DNA of 64,000 nucleotides, taken from assembly GCA_023212695.1 (NCBI GenBank), contig JALCCG010000091.1, positions 1 through 64,000 of the forward strand, read 5' to 3'. Each line of letters starts with the position of its first letter. Position 1 is the first letter of the stretch. The translations under genes and the position numbers were made by a program. This stretch comes from Sporisorium sorghi. Lineage: Eukaryota > Basidiomycota > Ustilaginomycetes > Ustilaginales > Ustilaginaceae. The notes under the pieces are model-generated. The model had not been told where the DNA came from. It searched no databases and saw only the letters and a program-made list of their open reading frames with translations. Below are positions 1-10,049 of this stretch, piece by piece.

Positions 1-1363
1 AGCTCTCTTCCTCATCTTGCCTTTGGACATGCTGGCTTCCCTATGGAGCCTCCATTCCCATGGTTCCAACAGTAGCAGAGACATCCTGATTGTCAATATG
101 ATGTGTTGTTGATTGTACTGATCAGAAGTGACGAGAGCCAGAGCTGACCAGAGCTTTGAAAATTTGACTGGAGCTGCAGTGGGATAATTTCACAATGTCA
201 TTTGGCTGGTGGAGAAATTCCAAAAATGTGAATTTCCCTCAGCCAAATTCAAGTGATACCACCTTTTAAGGCAGTGTCATTTTTTCCCTTTGACTAAAAA
301 TCCATCTCACTCACTTTCACAGATTTTCAGGCCACCATTTCTCCTACTCAAGTGCATCATTTGAACTGAAACTTGCTGGAGAGTGTTGTCTAAGATAAGG
401 AGCAGGCTGCCACCAACTTTTTCAGCATGTATCAGCAGTGTTTTGATGAGGATGTGCTCTCAGAAAATGGTGAGATGACACCAGATCACTGCCAAATTTG
501 CGAAAATTTTGGACCACAAGTACACACATCTCACAAGTATGCAAAAGATGTTATGGGACAGGTGTACTTGTGGGCCAAAATACATGTAAATTACTGCTGT
601 GCAGTTGAATTTTTTTTTCCACAAATTCAAAGCATCTGTTTTCGATGTACTGGTGTGGAGTTGCAAATTTTCGAATTTCCTCAACGGCTGGATTTTGGAA
701 AATCTCAGCGGCTGTTTTCGCCGAAGTGGCCCACAAGTACACCTGTCCCATAAGTACACCAACCACGTTAGATCGACCCAACTTGGATACATTCGATCCG
801 AACTCGCCTCTTTCTGCGTATGAAGCCGGTGGACGCTTCCCCACCGCACAAGCGCAGCTCGGATCCCTTTTCTTCTTTCTCCTTTCATTGCGCTTCTCCT
901 TTGAATGAAGCACACGCGCCGCTTGTGTGTGTCTGTGATGGTCCCACCGTCTTCATCTGTGCCGACGTGACTGCGATCACTTTTGCTAGCTCCTTGGAAG
1001 AGAGCCGTTTGCAAGCCCCATCGTGATTGCTAGAAAAAGCTCCAAGGAGCACTCGCTTGTGCAGTGTCTGCGCAACGCGCTGGCTGAATTTGATTTTTTT
1101 TTTTTTTTCTCACACTCGGCTTGGCCAGATCGTTTCGTTACGAGGCTCGGATGCCCCGCTTCTGGCTTGAGTGTGTGACTTTTGCCCACTTTTCCCAGTG
1201 GTTCTCTCTCTCTCTCTCTCTCTCTTTGAGGCAATCACAGACTGTGCCCTGTCCCACGCATATCTTGAAGCTTGGCCATCATCTACCGCCATCCCATCTC
1301 GACCTGCTCCTGCTTCAAACGCCACCAACACCGTCACGACTCTGCCGCGCGCTACACGTCTAG
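1..1363. other. AT-rich intergenic region at left edge
   Basis: No convincing gene is visible. The first ~780 bases are visibly more AT-rich than the rest of the window and carry an inverted-repeat family (507-753, listed separately). From ~1090 there is a T-run and a CT microsatellite (about 1203-1226), a pyrimidine-rich layout typical of 5' leaders in this sequence, and this part probably belongs to the promoter and leader of the gene starting at 1364. Confidence 0.6.
507..753. repeat. Three-armed inverted repeat (MITE-like or hairpin)
   Basis: Bases 551-577 and 727-753 are a perfect 27-bp inverted repeat, separated by 149 bp. A third, degenerate arm at 507-536 is also inverted relative to 551-580, with 24 of 30 positions matching and a spacer of about 14 bp. 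The core is a CCACAAGTACAC-type motif. RNA or single-stranded DNA from this stretch would fold two alternative hairpins that share the middle arm. No coding capacity is evident. Confidence 0.8.
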
Positions 1364-3073
1364 ATGCATCTCGTCGGCGAGAGCAGTAGGTCAGGACTGC
1401 AGAGCTTCGACAAGCGCTCATCTGACCCAATCTTGGACCATCTCGACAAAAGATCACCCTCTCCATCTCCAGCACCCGCACCCGCACCAGCACCAGCACC
1501 AACCGCGCCACCAACGCGTCGAAATCAACACGAACCAGAGCACCTCCTCGTTCGCGCAGACGACTTTGATCGACGTGTGCGGCAGCATGGCGCCGATCCA
1601 GCAAAGCGAGAACACATCCTCGGTCCCTTCTGGGCGCGAGATATGGACCAAGTCATGCAGATCAAACGCGACGTTGTTCAGCACAAATTGAATCCGAGGG
1701 GACTGCCAAATGACCCGGATCACTCCAGCAAACAGCGTCGTCAAACAGCAGCAGAGGAAACGTGTTTTGTCGGCAACGAGGATCTCAGCTGCTACCCTAC
1801 CGCAGGAACCACCATCGTCCAAAACAACTGGAGCAGATTCATCTGGAACGCCAACTACCCTCTCTTTGCCCAACGCGGCTATGTCGATGTCTACCTTTTC
1901 CAAGAGGACACCGACCATCTCGTCACATCCTGGATGTCGCAGGACAACGGCCAAAACAGGCTCTCTTTCGAACCAACAGATCTCTGGTGGGCCAATCGCA
2001 CCGCTGCCAACAACATCCAACCCAATCAAAACATCTCGTGGCCCTTCTACTTTGTCGTGCTTGCATCCGGTCAACCGCTCACCGGCACCACATCGCGCCT
2101 TGCTACTTTCACGGCAGTCCAAACCACGCTCCCTTACTCGATAGCTGTAGCCAGAGCATCCTCCAGTTCCGCCGCCGCTGCTGCTGCTTCTTCCGCTTCG
2201 GCCGCAGCGAGCACCGTGACCAGCAGTCCAACCGGCAGTGCAGCTGCAGCCGCATCCGCATCCGCATCCGCATCCGCATCCGCATCCGTATCCGCCATCC
2301 AGTCCAGTCTCAGTGCCGCCCTCGAGTCCTCCTTGCACGCCTCGGGTCTCAGCGGCTCAGAGACGCTTCAGGGCACGACCACAGCCACCCTGCCCAACGG
2401 ATCCGTCATTACAGCCACAGCTACAGCGCAAGCCAACGGCGGTCGTCTTGGAACCGGCAACAGCGGTAACTCGAATGGTCTCGCACTGCCCACCTATGCC
2501 ATCGTGCTCATCTCGGTGCTCGGCTTCCTGGCTGTTGTCGCTGCCATGGCCGGTGCCTACTTTATCATGGCTGCGCTGCGAAGGCGACGCAATCGTCAGT
2601 ACGGCGAGGGCAGCCACCGAAGCTCTTCGCCCATGATGGCCGCAGCCGCTGGATCCTTGGCCGGACGCAGCTTTACTGATGGTGGACACGCTGGCGAGAC
2701 GTCGCACATGCTCGAGGCCGAAGACGCAGGCATACTCACCGCGGCGCCAGGTGCAGGGGCCGCCGGCGGAGTAGGAGCATCGACGGCAATGATGGCGAGC
2801 AACTCGAGGTCCAACCGATACTCGGAAGAACAACCCTTCACCTCGGACGAAGCCTCGCGCATGGCCGACGCCTTCCGCAACGCTCTGCGCAATCCAGAGT
2901 TTGCTCCCGGCATGGGCGGCGGTGGTGAATCGTCGGGTGGAGATGGCGACAGTCCCAACGAGACTGGCGGTGGATCTCGCGCCTCGGCACTGCTGCGCGA
3001 AGAGCTCGCTGCTGAAGGCAAGGATCTGCGCAGTGTAGGCGATCGCAAGAAACCCACTTGGCATCAAGAGTGA
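1364..3073 (+). CDS. Putative single-pass membrane protein with Ser/Ala-rich stalk
   Basis: The frame gives 569 aa and I do not recognise the family. Residues ~1-60 contain two Lys-Arg sites and an (Ala-Pro)n run. Residues ~125-255 form a compact domain rich in Trp, Tyr and Asn that looks like a folded extracellular module. A Ser/Ala-rich stalk follows at ~265-315, including an alternating Ala-Ser run. One hydrophobic helix lies at ~375-405 and ends in an Arg cluster, and then comes a low-complexity cytosolic tail. The layout (ectodomain, Ser-rich stalk, one TM, stop-transfer Arg run) resembles fungal wall sensors or type I membrane proteins, but no homology is claimed. No signal peptide precedes the Lys-Arg sites and an in-frame stop sits immediately upstream of the ATG, so a short upstream exon encoding the signal peptide may be missing. 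Confidence 0.75.
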   Translation: MHLVGESSRSGLQSFDKRSSDPILDHLDKRSPSPSPAPAPAPAPAPTAPPTRRNQHEPEHLLVRADDFDRRVRQHGADPAKREHILGPFWARDMDQVMQIKRDVVQHKLNPRGLPNDPDHSSKQRRQTAAEETCFVGNEDLSCYPTAGTTIVQNNWSRFIWNANYPLFAQRGYVDVYLFQEDTDHLVTSWMSQDNGQNRLSFEPTDLWWANRTAANNIQPNQNISWPFYFVVLASGQPLTGTTSRLATFTAVQTTLPYSIAVARASSSSAAAAAASSASAAASTVTSSPTGSAAAAASASASASASASVSAIQSSLSAALESSLHASGLSGSETLQGTTTATLPNGSVITATATAQANGGRLGTGNSGNSNGLALPTYAIVLISVLGFLAVVAAMAGAYFIMAALRRRRNRQYGEGSHRSSSPMMAAAAGSLAGRSFTDGGHAGETSHMLEAEDAGILTAAPGAGAAGGVGASTAMMASNSRSNRYSEEQPFTSDEASRMADAFRNALRNPEFAPGMGGGGESSGGDGDSPNETGGGSRASALLREELAAEGKDLRSVGDRKKPTWHQE

Positions 3074-3336
3074 TGAATGCATCATCATCATCATCAACAC
3101 AGTAAATTACAAACACACTCGCTCATCATGGACGCTTTTCTTCTTGGCCTTTACATCTTGGCCTTTTGCATCCCGTCTCTCTCTTTCGACGCGAACGGTG
3201 CTGCTCTGCAGTCCTCGCTGTCAGCGTACACTCCTCTTTCGTCTTCTTTCCACTGTCTCGCACCTGCTTACCCTCTATAGTCTTTTTTAGCATCATCAGC
3301 ATTTTGAATTCACTTGCTCTTTCTCTCTCCATCGCG

Positions 3337-4230
3337 CTACGGCTGACCTGTTCGATCCTTGACACGATCCAAGAAATCCCTTCGTTCGAGATAGCCCTTC
3401 ATATCGCCCAAACCCTTGCCACCACCCTTGGTCTGATGTTCGAGCTCGTCCAGCTCTTGCTGCGACAGCTTGGCCGTATCGCCTTTATACGAGTCCCAGT
3501 CGAGCTTGCTCTTTTCGAGCGTGTTGAGCTTGGTCGGCTTAGCTGTAGCGGCTGCTGAGAGTGCGGCGAGCGACGATCCCTTCTTGCGTCTTGGGCCTGG
3601 TGGTGGTCGACGAGGTGCTTGTGCTGGCGTGGATGTCGAGTCCTTTGCTATTGGCGCTGAGCCAGTGTTTGCGTTGGCCGATTGAGCCGCGAGATGCTTG
3701 ATCGCATCCGGGTGCGAGCGCGGCACGCTACGCATGGAAGTATGCAGCTCGCCGGCAAACTTGTACGTCGTTGGTATCGACACCATATCGTCTGTGCTTA
3801 TGGAGCTGCTCGACTGTGCTTGATCGCCGTCTTTGATCGCCTCCCACTCCGCCAACGCTTGTGCTTGCAGCGCTTGCGACTGGTTCGGTATTGGCTCTGC
3901 AGCTTGCGTGGGCTGCGCCAGTCTTCGGCGTTTACCTAGCCGCTCCTCGCCGCCTGCAGCTGCGACCAGCTCCGCGCGCTCCCGCTTAAGCGCCTCCAGC
4001 TCATCCGCGTCGATTTCCTCGCTGGCGAGCGCACTGCTCCCTGCTGCGCCTTCAGTGTCGGAAGCCTCGTCGTCCGAGTCCGTCGCATCGTCTGCGCCTG
4101 GCGCTCTCTTTTGGTGTGTAGTGGATGGCGCAGAGACAGCAGACGGCTCGGGCTCGGGAATAAAGTCGTCGTCGTCCGTGTCACTGCCCGCGTCCGACGT
4201 GTTTGCAGCCAGTCTGTTATCGGGCACCAT
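3337..4230 (-). CDS. SWC5: SWR1-complex protein 5 (BCNT/CFDP1 family)
   Basis: This is a single-exon protein of 297 aa. The N-terminus is an acidic low-complexity stretch containing SDTDDDDFIPEPE, as in Swc5 and BCNT proteins, where it contacts histone H2A-H2B. The C-terminal ~80 residues are a BCNT-C domain: LNTLEKSKLDWDSYK, then a Gln/Glu-rich linker, then GYLERRDFLDRV close to the stop. The family is a subunit of the SWR1 chromatin remodeller, which exchanges H2A for H2A.Z in the nucleus. The gene is divergent from UFD2, with 323 bp between the two start codons. The domain call is by motif; the assignment to SWR1 follows from family knowledge. Confidence 0.9.
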   Translation of the reverse strand: MVPDNRLAANTSDAGSDTDDDDFIPEPEPSAVSAPSTTHQKRAPGADDATDSDDEASDTEGAAGSSALASEEIDADELEALKRERAELVAAAGGEERLGKRRRLAQPTQAAEPIPNQSQALQAQALAEWEAIKDGDQAQSSSSISTDDMVSIPTTYKFAGELHTSMRSVPRSHPDAIKHLAAQSANANTGSAPIAKDSTSTPAQAPRRPPPGPRRKKGSSLAALSAAATAKPTKLNTLEKSKLDWDSYKGDTAKLSQQELDELEHQTKGGGKGLGDMKGYLERRDFLDRVKDRTGQP

Positions 4231-4553
4231 CTTGCGATGTCGCTGTTGAGCGTGCGGTTGATGATGGTGGTGATGAGGACGATGTTGAGAAGAAAAGAAT
4301 CAAGATGAGGTGAGGAGCCTCCACTTCTGCGCAGCGCCACGCGTTGCGAATTCAAAAGAGTAGCTTGCGACGCTTTTTGCCCATCACTTGTCCAATCTCG
4401 ATTCTTCTTTCTTTGCTTCCACCTGTCGAAAGCATTCTTTCCACTCGACAACGACGTCAACTGCAATTCCTCTGGCATACCCTCCAATTCCACGTCAAGG
4501 CTTGACTGCGCGTCCTTCGTTCGCCAGCGTCGGTGGCGCTATAGATCATCGCG
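4231..4553. promoter_or_regulatory. Divergent SWC5/UFD2 intergenic promoter region
   Basis: This 323-bp gap separates two start codons facing apart, so it must hold both core promoters. No specific factor-binding site is claimed. Confidence 0.5.
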
Positions 4554-7500
4554 ATGCCGTCCTCATTCGAACAGTGGCAGCATACGGCTGTCTCTTCCAT
4601 CTTCAACGTCACACTCGACCGCCAGGAGGCAGAGGCAAGCGGCTGGGAAAAGACGCTCCTCAAAAAACTCGCCGACGAACTCTCCTCGGGCTCGTCGTCT
4701 TCTCCACAACTCCTCCTCACCGCTTCGGTCGCAGATCAGATCCTCATCGAGCGTCTCTCCCTCGATCCCAACGCCGATGTCATGAGCGACGATGCCGAGC
4801 ACATCACCATCCTCGCAAGTCTGCCAAAGGGCCAAACATCCTGGGACTATCTCGTTGCTTGTTGGAAGAAGGCGAGGGTCGAGGAGAGCCGTGTGCGAAA
4901 GGCGCTCCCTGCTGCGCATCAGGCCCAGGCAATGGCTGTGCTGCACGAGATCCGTGCGCTGCTCATCTCGTATGCTGGATTGGTGCTTCAAACACCCGAC
5001 ATGTTTCCCAACGCCGCCAAGCCTAATGGCACACCGCTCTCGCCTTTGGTGCTCGTCGACAGTCTTACGCGCGTCTCGTCTTCCATCTCGAGCTTCGGCT
5101 TCTCCTACAGCTCAGACGCTTCGTCTTCGCATAGCACAGTCGATCTTACGTCCAAATTCGAGACTGTCGACGGCGACGATCTGCCTGTTTTCTTGAACGA
5201 GCTTGCCGCCCGATTCGGCAACGACGAAGGACTCGACGAGATCCTCGGACCTGCATTCACAGAGCTTACAAGGAGGATTCGCGACGGCGATCGAGGTGCC
5301 GATGCTCCTGGTGCATCGTCGTCATCATCAACCCAGGCAGCAGCCGCGAGCTCAGCACCAGCAGCTGGCGGTGTCAACCCAGCTGCTCTCAACCAGGCTC
5401 TTGCCAATCAAGATGTTCAGTCGGTCATCGCGCAGCTGCTCGCGGGTCGAATGCCAGGTGCGCAGCAAGGCGCTGCTGGTCCGCTCGCAGCCAACGCCAA
5501 ACCTACTGAAGGCCTCACCATCGCTGGCCTCGAGTGGAGACCGTATGTCAACGCCATCGTCGAAGCGGTAGAGATCAAGCCCATCGCAAATATGCTCGCA
5601 CATCTCGCCAATTTTGACCCTGCCAACACCACCGGCTCTCGCATCGAGCTCGACTCGCTCTTTGGGCCCGTGCTGCGCCTCTCGGCCTTTCCCGACGCCT
5701 ATCCCAGCATCACGCAGCACTACTTCCCCAACGCAGCCACGCAGAACCCGCAGGAGGTGGACAGCAACTTTCGCAGCATCCAGAGCACCATGGAGATCGT
5801 ACACACGCTCAATTTCCGCATCTTCAACGCCATCGTGCGCTCCAGTGCGCAGGCGCGCGAAAAGGTGCTCGCCTACTGGGCCAGAGCCTGCGCCTTGAAT
5901 GCTAAGCGAGGCGCCATGCAGGTGCGACAGGAGCTCGTAGCCAGCGATGGGTTCATGGTGAATCTGTACGAGATGCTGCTGCGTTTCGCCGAGCCTTTCA
6001 TGGATGCAGGACTGACCAAGATTGATCGTATCGATCTCGAGTATCTGCGCAAGCAGACACGCTTCGACATCCAGGACCTCACGCGCATCAACGCCACCGA
6101 GGCCGAAGCAAAAGAATGGACGCAGCAAGGCCAAGCCGAGCCAGCTGGTGCGCCGGCCAACTTCATCACCGAGGTCTTCTACATTGCCGTGCGCCTCAAC
6201 AACCTGGGCCTCGGAAAAGCAGTGCGTCGTACCGAGGAAAAGGAGAAAGAGATGAGCCGGATCAAGAAGCGCATCGCAGAGACCGAGGCGGACCGCGCAA
6301 TGTGGTCGGCGCTGCCCCAAGCTGCGCAGTACGAGAGCTTCCTCAAACGCGCCAAAGCCGAAGTGGAGCGGCTGCACGGCGAGATCTACGCAGCGCAGAG
6401 CCAGCTCCTGGCGCCCGAGTTCTTGCAAAAGGTCATCACGTTCAACTGTTTCCTCATGACGTGGCTCATTCGCGTGGCGGAGCCCACTTCGAAGCATCCG
6501 CATCCGCAGGCGACGCTGTCGCTGCCGCACGACGTGCCGACGCGCTTCCGCATGCTGCCCGAACACGTGTTTGAGGACATCTGCGACGTGATGCTCTTCA
6601 TCTCGCGCGTCAATGCGCCGCTGAGCGAGTCGGCCAAGAACGACCTCGTCACGTTCTGCACCACGTTCCTCAGCTCCGGGTGGTACATCAAGAACCCGTT
6701 CCTCAAGGCCAAACTCGCCGAAATCCTGTTCTACAATGTCATCCCATGGGGCCGTCACACCAACGGCGTGCTCAGCGATACGCTCAACATCCACGCGCTG
6801 GCGCTGCAGCATCTGGTCCCGGCACTGATGAACTTCTGGATCGAGGCCGAGAACACGGGCAGCCATACGCAGTTCTACGACAAGTTCAACATGCGCTACC
6901 ACCTCTCGCAGATCTTCAAGTCGATCTGGAGCAATCCGAAGCATCGCAAGCAGATCCACCGGCAGGCGCAGGCGAGCGAGTCGGACTTTGTCGTCTTCAT
7001 CAACCGGCTCATGAATGATGTAACGTATCTGCTCGACGACGCGCTGGACAAGCTGCAGGAGCTGCATACGAAGCAGACCGAGTCCGAGTCGTCCGAAACC
7101 CCTACGCAGGAGCAGCAGGAGCGCGAATCGCACATCCGCCAACTCGAGGGGCAGATCAAATCGGACCTGCAGCTGGGCACCGAATTCATGCGCCTCCTTA
7201 TCGACTTTACCGCCGAAACGCCCTCCGCCTTCATGACGCCCGAAGTGGTCGATCGGCTGGCGGCGATGCTGGACTACAACCTCGACCTCATGGCCGGCCC
7301 CAAGTGCCAGAACCTCAAAGTGGCGCAGCCCAAAGCGGTGGGCTTCGAGCCGCGCACGCTGCTGCGTATGATCATGTCCGTCTACCTCAACCTGTGTGCG
7401 CGCGGTGAGTTCGTAGCCGCCATTGCACGGGATGAGCGGAGCTACTCCCGCGCCGTGTTTGCGAAAGCGGGGTCGCTGGCGGAACGGTACATGCTCAAGA

Positions 7501-7826
7501 GCCCGCCCGAGCTCGAAGCGTGGGCGGCGATGATCGCGCAGATCGAGGCGAAGCGCCAGGCAGAGCGCGATGAGGAGGAGGACCTCGGCGATGTACCGGA
7601 CGAGTTTTTGGACCCGCTCATGGCGACGCTCATGAAGGACCCCGTGCTGCTGCCTACTTCGAGAGCCGTGGTGGATAGGTCGACGATCAAGGCGCATCTG
7701 TTGAGCGATGCCACGGACCCGTTCAATAGGTCGCCGTTGAAGATCGACGATGTCGTGCCGGACACAGAGTTGAGAAGCAGGATCGAGGCGTTTGTTAGCG
7801 AGAGGAGGAGGAAGCCTGCCGAGTAA
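4554..7826 (+). CDS. UFD2: Ubiquitin conjugation factor E4 (U-box ligase)
   Basis: This is a single-exon protein of 1090 aa, matching the size of fungal Ufd2 (about 960-1100 aa). The long helical Ufd2 core fills most of the protein. A U-box occupies about residues 1013-1085: it begins DVPDEFLDPLMATLMKDPV, continues with VVDRSTI and DPFNRSPL, and ends just before the stop. Ufd2 extends short ubiquitin chains on substrates of the ubiquitin-fusion degradation pathway and works with Cdc48 to hand them to the proteasome. An Ala/Ser/Gly-rich linker near residues 245-275 looks disordered. The ATG at 4554 lies in GCGATGCC and is the first in frame. Identity is clear from the core and the U-box together. 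Confidence 0.96.
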   Translation: MPSSFEQWQHTAVSSIFNVTLDRQEAEASGWEKTLLKKLADELSSGSSSSPQLLLTASVADQILIERLSLDPNADVMSDDAEHITILASLPKGQTSWDYLVACWKKARVEESRVRKALPAAHQAQAMAVLHEIRALLISYAGLVLQTPDMFPNAAKPNGTPLSPLVLVDSLTRVSSSISSFGFSYSSDASSSHSTVDLTSKFETVDGDDLPVFLNELAARFGNDEGLDEILGPAFTELTRRIRDGDRGADAPGASSSSSTQAAAASSAPAAGGVNPAALNQALANQDVQSVIAQLLAGRMPGAQQGAAGPLAANAKPTEGLTIAGLEWRPYVNAIVEAVEIKPIANMLAHLANFDPANTTGSRIELDSLFGPVLRLSAFPDAYPSITQHYFPNAATQNPQEVDSNFRSIQSTMEIVHTLNFRIFNAIVRSSAQAREKVLAYWARACALNAKRGAMQVRQELVASDGFMVNLYEMLLRFAEPFMDAGLTKIDRIDLEYLRKQTRFDIQDLTRINATEAEAKEWTQQGQAEPAGAPANFITEVFYIAVRLNNLGLGKAVRRTEEKEKEMSRIKKRIAETEADRAMWSALPQAAQYESFLKRAKAEVERLHGEIYAAQSQLLAPEFLQKVITFNCFLMTWLIRVAEPTSKHPHPQATLSLPHDVPTRFRMLPEHVFEDICDVMLFISRVNAPLSESAKNDLVTFCTTFLSSGWYIKNPFLKAKLAEILFYNVIPWGRHTNGVLSDTLNIHALALQHLVPALMNFWIEAENTGSHTQFYDKFNMRYHLSQIFKSIWSNPKHRKQIHRQAQASESDFVVFINRLMNDVTYLLDDALDKLQELHTKQTESESSETPTQEQQERESHIRQLEGQIKSDLQLGTEFMRLLIDFTAETPSAFMTPEVVDRLAAMLDYNLDLMAGPKCQNLKVAQPKAVGFEPRTLLRMIMSVYLNLCARGEFVAAIARDERSYSRAVFAKAGSLAERYMLKSPPELEAWAAMIAQIEAKRQAERDEEEDLGDVPDEFLDPLMATLMKDPVLLPTSRAVVDRSTIKAHLLSDATDPFNRSPLKIDDVVPDTELRSRIEAFVSERRRKPAE

Positions 7827-8108
7827 AGGTGCGATGTATGCGCTGCTAATGAGGTATCCTTGTGCTACTTGCGTGTGGTGCGTGTGTGTAGGAATGAGCG
7901 GCTGCGGTCCTGAACAGCGCCATGAGCGCCCCTGGCATAGCTGTGGTGAGCTCGCGGCTGGTGTCGGCGAGAAGCGCCTGCGTGCCGTCTAGCCTGTCGA
8001 GTCCAAAGCAATTGTTTTCGGATGTTCAATGCCGACTCCTTGTCCCTTCTCTTACCTATCCCTTATCCTCGCTTGCCTTCGCATCCCATCCCCCTTGGCT
8101 GCTGCGCC

Positions 8109-8475
8109 TCACGACTTCATCAGTTTCTTGCGTTCCGCCTTAGCCTTGTTAACCACAAACTTCTGATTCGTCTTGTCGGCCCTCTCGATGGCTTTCTGCT
8201 TCTTCGCCCTTGCAGCTTTTCCCGTTGTCGCTGATGATGCGGTGCGCTTCTTGGGCTGCTGCGGCTGCGAGTGCTGAAACGGCTTGTACGGTTGCGCCGC
8301 GGTACCGGTAGAGGTGGAAGCAGGCTCAAAGTCGACCTGCAGCCCTGGATCGGGCGCTCGTCGGTCCGCTCCTATACACAACGCAACGATAATGGTTTGA
8401 GTGAGTGCAAGAACGAGAATATTGGGAAAGAGGGAGCGGGCGCTTACGCTTGAGCTTGTTCGAGTGCTTGACCAT
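8109..8475 (-). CDS. Small basic conserved-looking protein, two exons
   Basis: Exon 1 is 8448-8475, beginning MVKHSNKLK. The intron is 8372-8447, with a GTAAGC donor and a TATAG acceptor. Exon 2 is 8109-8371. The join preserves frame and gives 96 aa. The C-terminal third is strongly basic, ending AKAERKKLMKS, with Lys/Arg-rich segments and a short Gln/Pro stretch before it. Size, charge and a first exon starting MVKHSNKLK suggest a nuclear or nucleolar ribosome-biogenesis-type protein, but I do not recognise the family. It is convergent with UFD2 (282 bp between stops). Confidence 0.7.
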
Positions 8476-8775
8476 CTTGGAGCAGGCTGATGGTCGTGAG
8501 AGGAACGAGAGCGGAAAGAGATGTTGGCAAAAGATGCTTTGGCAGGTGCGAAATTTTTGGGAAATGATTTTGTGGAGACAAAAAATAAAAAAAAGGGGTC
8601 CGGAAAAGAAGGTCGAGAAATTCACATCCGCTCTGGCGGTCCATTTATCCCTGATGCTGCTCTCCCTGAAAGAGCGCTTGATGGCGACATCCGACTGTCG
8701 GATGAGGAGGCATACAGAGGGATGCTCTCGCTGAAGTGACCGAGTGACATCCGATCTAACAACAGACCCACCAGC

Positions 8776-9364
8776 CCACATCGGAAAAAGTCGAGTGATT
8801 TGTAACAACCACACCGGCTAATACAATGCCTCTGTATCAGCACTTTTTGATACAGCACTGATACAGCCATTGTATGTGAGCTGTGCATTGGTTTTGATAC
8901 AGCAGCAAGCATGTGTATTAGTGGTGTAACGGTTTGGACTGATACAGAGTGTGTGTACTAGCTGTTGTATCAGCTTTGATACAGCCGGACGAAAAAAGCG
9001 CCAGGAAATGTTAGACCTACCTTTTCGTACGGTAGATTCATTGGATTTTCGAATTTTGTGTGGTACTTAGTTGGAAGGCGTCCAGATCCCTTAAAAAAAG
9101 CATGCGCGGTGGCGCAGTGGAAAAAAAAACGTAAAATTCGGAAATGTGTTAGATTGGGGACTGACTGGATCAGGGTTCGAACCAGGCTCGAGCCCTTTCG
9201 ATTTTTATGTCATTTTTTATGTCATGCTTACATAAGCTCGCTATATTAGCGCTAATACAGACCATGTGTAGCGTTACAACATCAGCTGCTGCATTAGAAA
9301 CCATACACCTACTTTGTATTAGCCTGTGTATCAATTATACACACCGCGAGTATTTCCGATGTGG
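8776..9364. mobile_element. Putative non-autonomous TIR element (MITE-like)
   Basis: The ends 8776-8826 and 9314-9364 are inverted copies of each other. The outer 12 bases (CCACATCGGAAA) and an inner 11-base block (GGCTAATACAA) are identical and sit at exactly the same distance, with about 37 of 51 positions matching by hand alignment. The interior has no ORF. Its left part holds many GATACAG/CTGTATC heptamers, including a palindrome with 9-bp arms at 8832-8866. Its right part has Pol III A-box and B-box-like sequences. A target-site duplication is not clear: the flanks CCAGC and CCCGC match at only 4 of 5 bases. Confidence 0.6.
9101..9195 (+). other. tRNA-like Pol III promoter relic inside the TIR element
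   Basis: TGGCGCAGTGG at 9110-9120 fits the tRNA A-box and GGTTCGAACC at 9174-9183 fits the B-box, with tRNA-like spacing. The flanks cannot form an acceptor stem and the T-stem pairs poorly, so this is not a functional tRNA. A tRNA-derived SINE-like head is the best reading. Confidence 0.5.
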
Positions 9365-9593
9365 CCCGCAAAAACAGCTCAAACAGGCGCACGCGCACAC
9401 AAAGCTTCGCTCGGCTCGCGTAGAATCTTGAGACAACTCGAAGCTCGGAAAAAAAAAAAAAACAAAAAAAAACAAAAAAACACGGCATTCGAGCTGAGGC
9501 AGCAGCGAGGAAAAAGAATGCACTGCGCCCCTGTCAACACAAGCAACACACCCACAAACACGCGCTGCTTGCTGCTGCTGCTTGACTTGACCC

Positions 9594-9633
<40 letters not shown>

Positions 9634-10049
9634 TCGGCTGGCTAGAACAACACTTCTGCGCAGAGTAAGCGCTCGCAGCTCAGCCCTTTTTTGGGTGGGT
9701 GGGTGCACACTTTGTCTGCAAGCGACGCTTCACATCTGCGTGGGATGCGTGCGTGCGCTGAATGCGTGCGAAACGTATCTTGAACTTGCCCTTTGGGGTG
9801 ACAGCTGAGTCGATGCATCGACAGCTTTCAATCACCATCCCCTTCTCGAACTCACATTGCGACCACCATTCACCATCACATCTTTACTTCTCCTCATTGA
9901 TTCTCTCGACATCGACCAACAACATCTAGCAACTCATCATCCGCGATCTCACCCGCGGACTTGATGCGGCCAGCACTTGGTGTGCTTATCTGACCAGCAG
10001 CCAACACAGTCCACCCAGTCGATCGGACTTGCTCCCGTTGTGATCCAGC

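Larger units (their letters stand above)
8476..10049. other. Intergenic region with TIR element and VNX1 leader
   Basis: Contains the 589-bp inverted-repeat element at 8776-9364, an A-rich run (about 9449-9480), an AG microsatellite (about 9596-9626) and, from ~9800, a C/A-rich leader leading to the VNX1 start. No gene is seen. Confidence 0.6.

Noticed and set aside
1..31. Possible minus-strand gene start (MSKGKMRKRA) at the left edge
   Set aside because: Only ten codons are visible before the window ends, too little to support a gene.
5352..7697. 781-codon open frame antisense to UFD2
   Set aside because: No recognisable domain and the complementary frame is a clear UFD2 homologue.
9101..9195. 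Functional tRNA gene
   Set aside because: A- and B-box-like sequences are present but no acceptor stem can form and the T-stem is mispaired.
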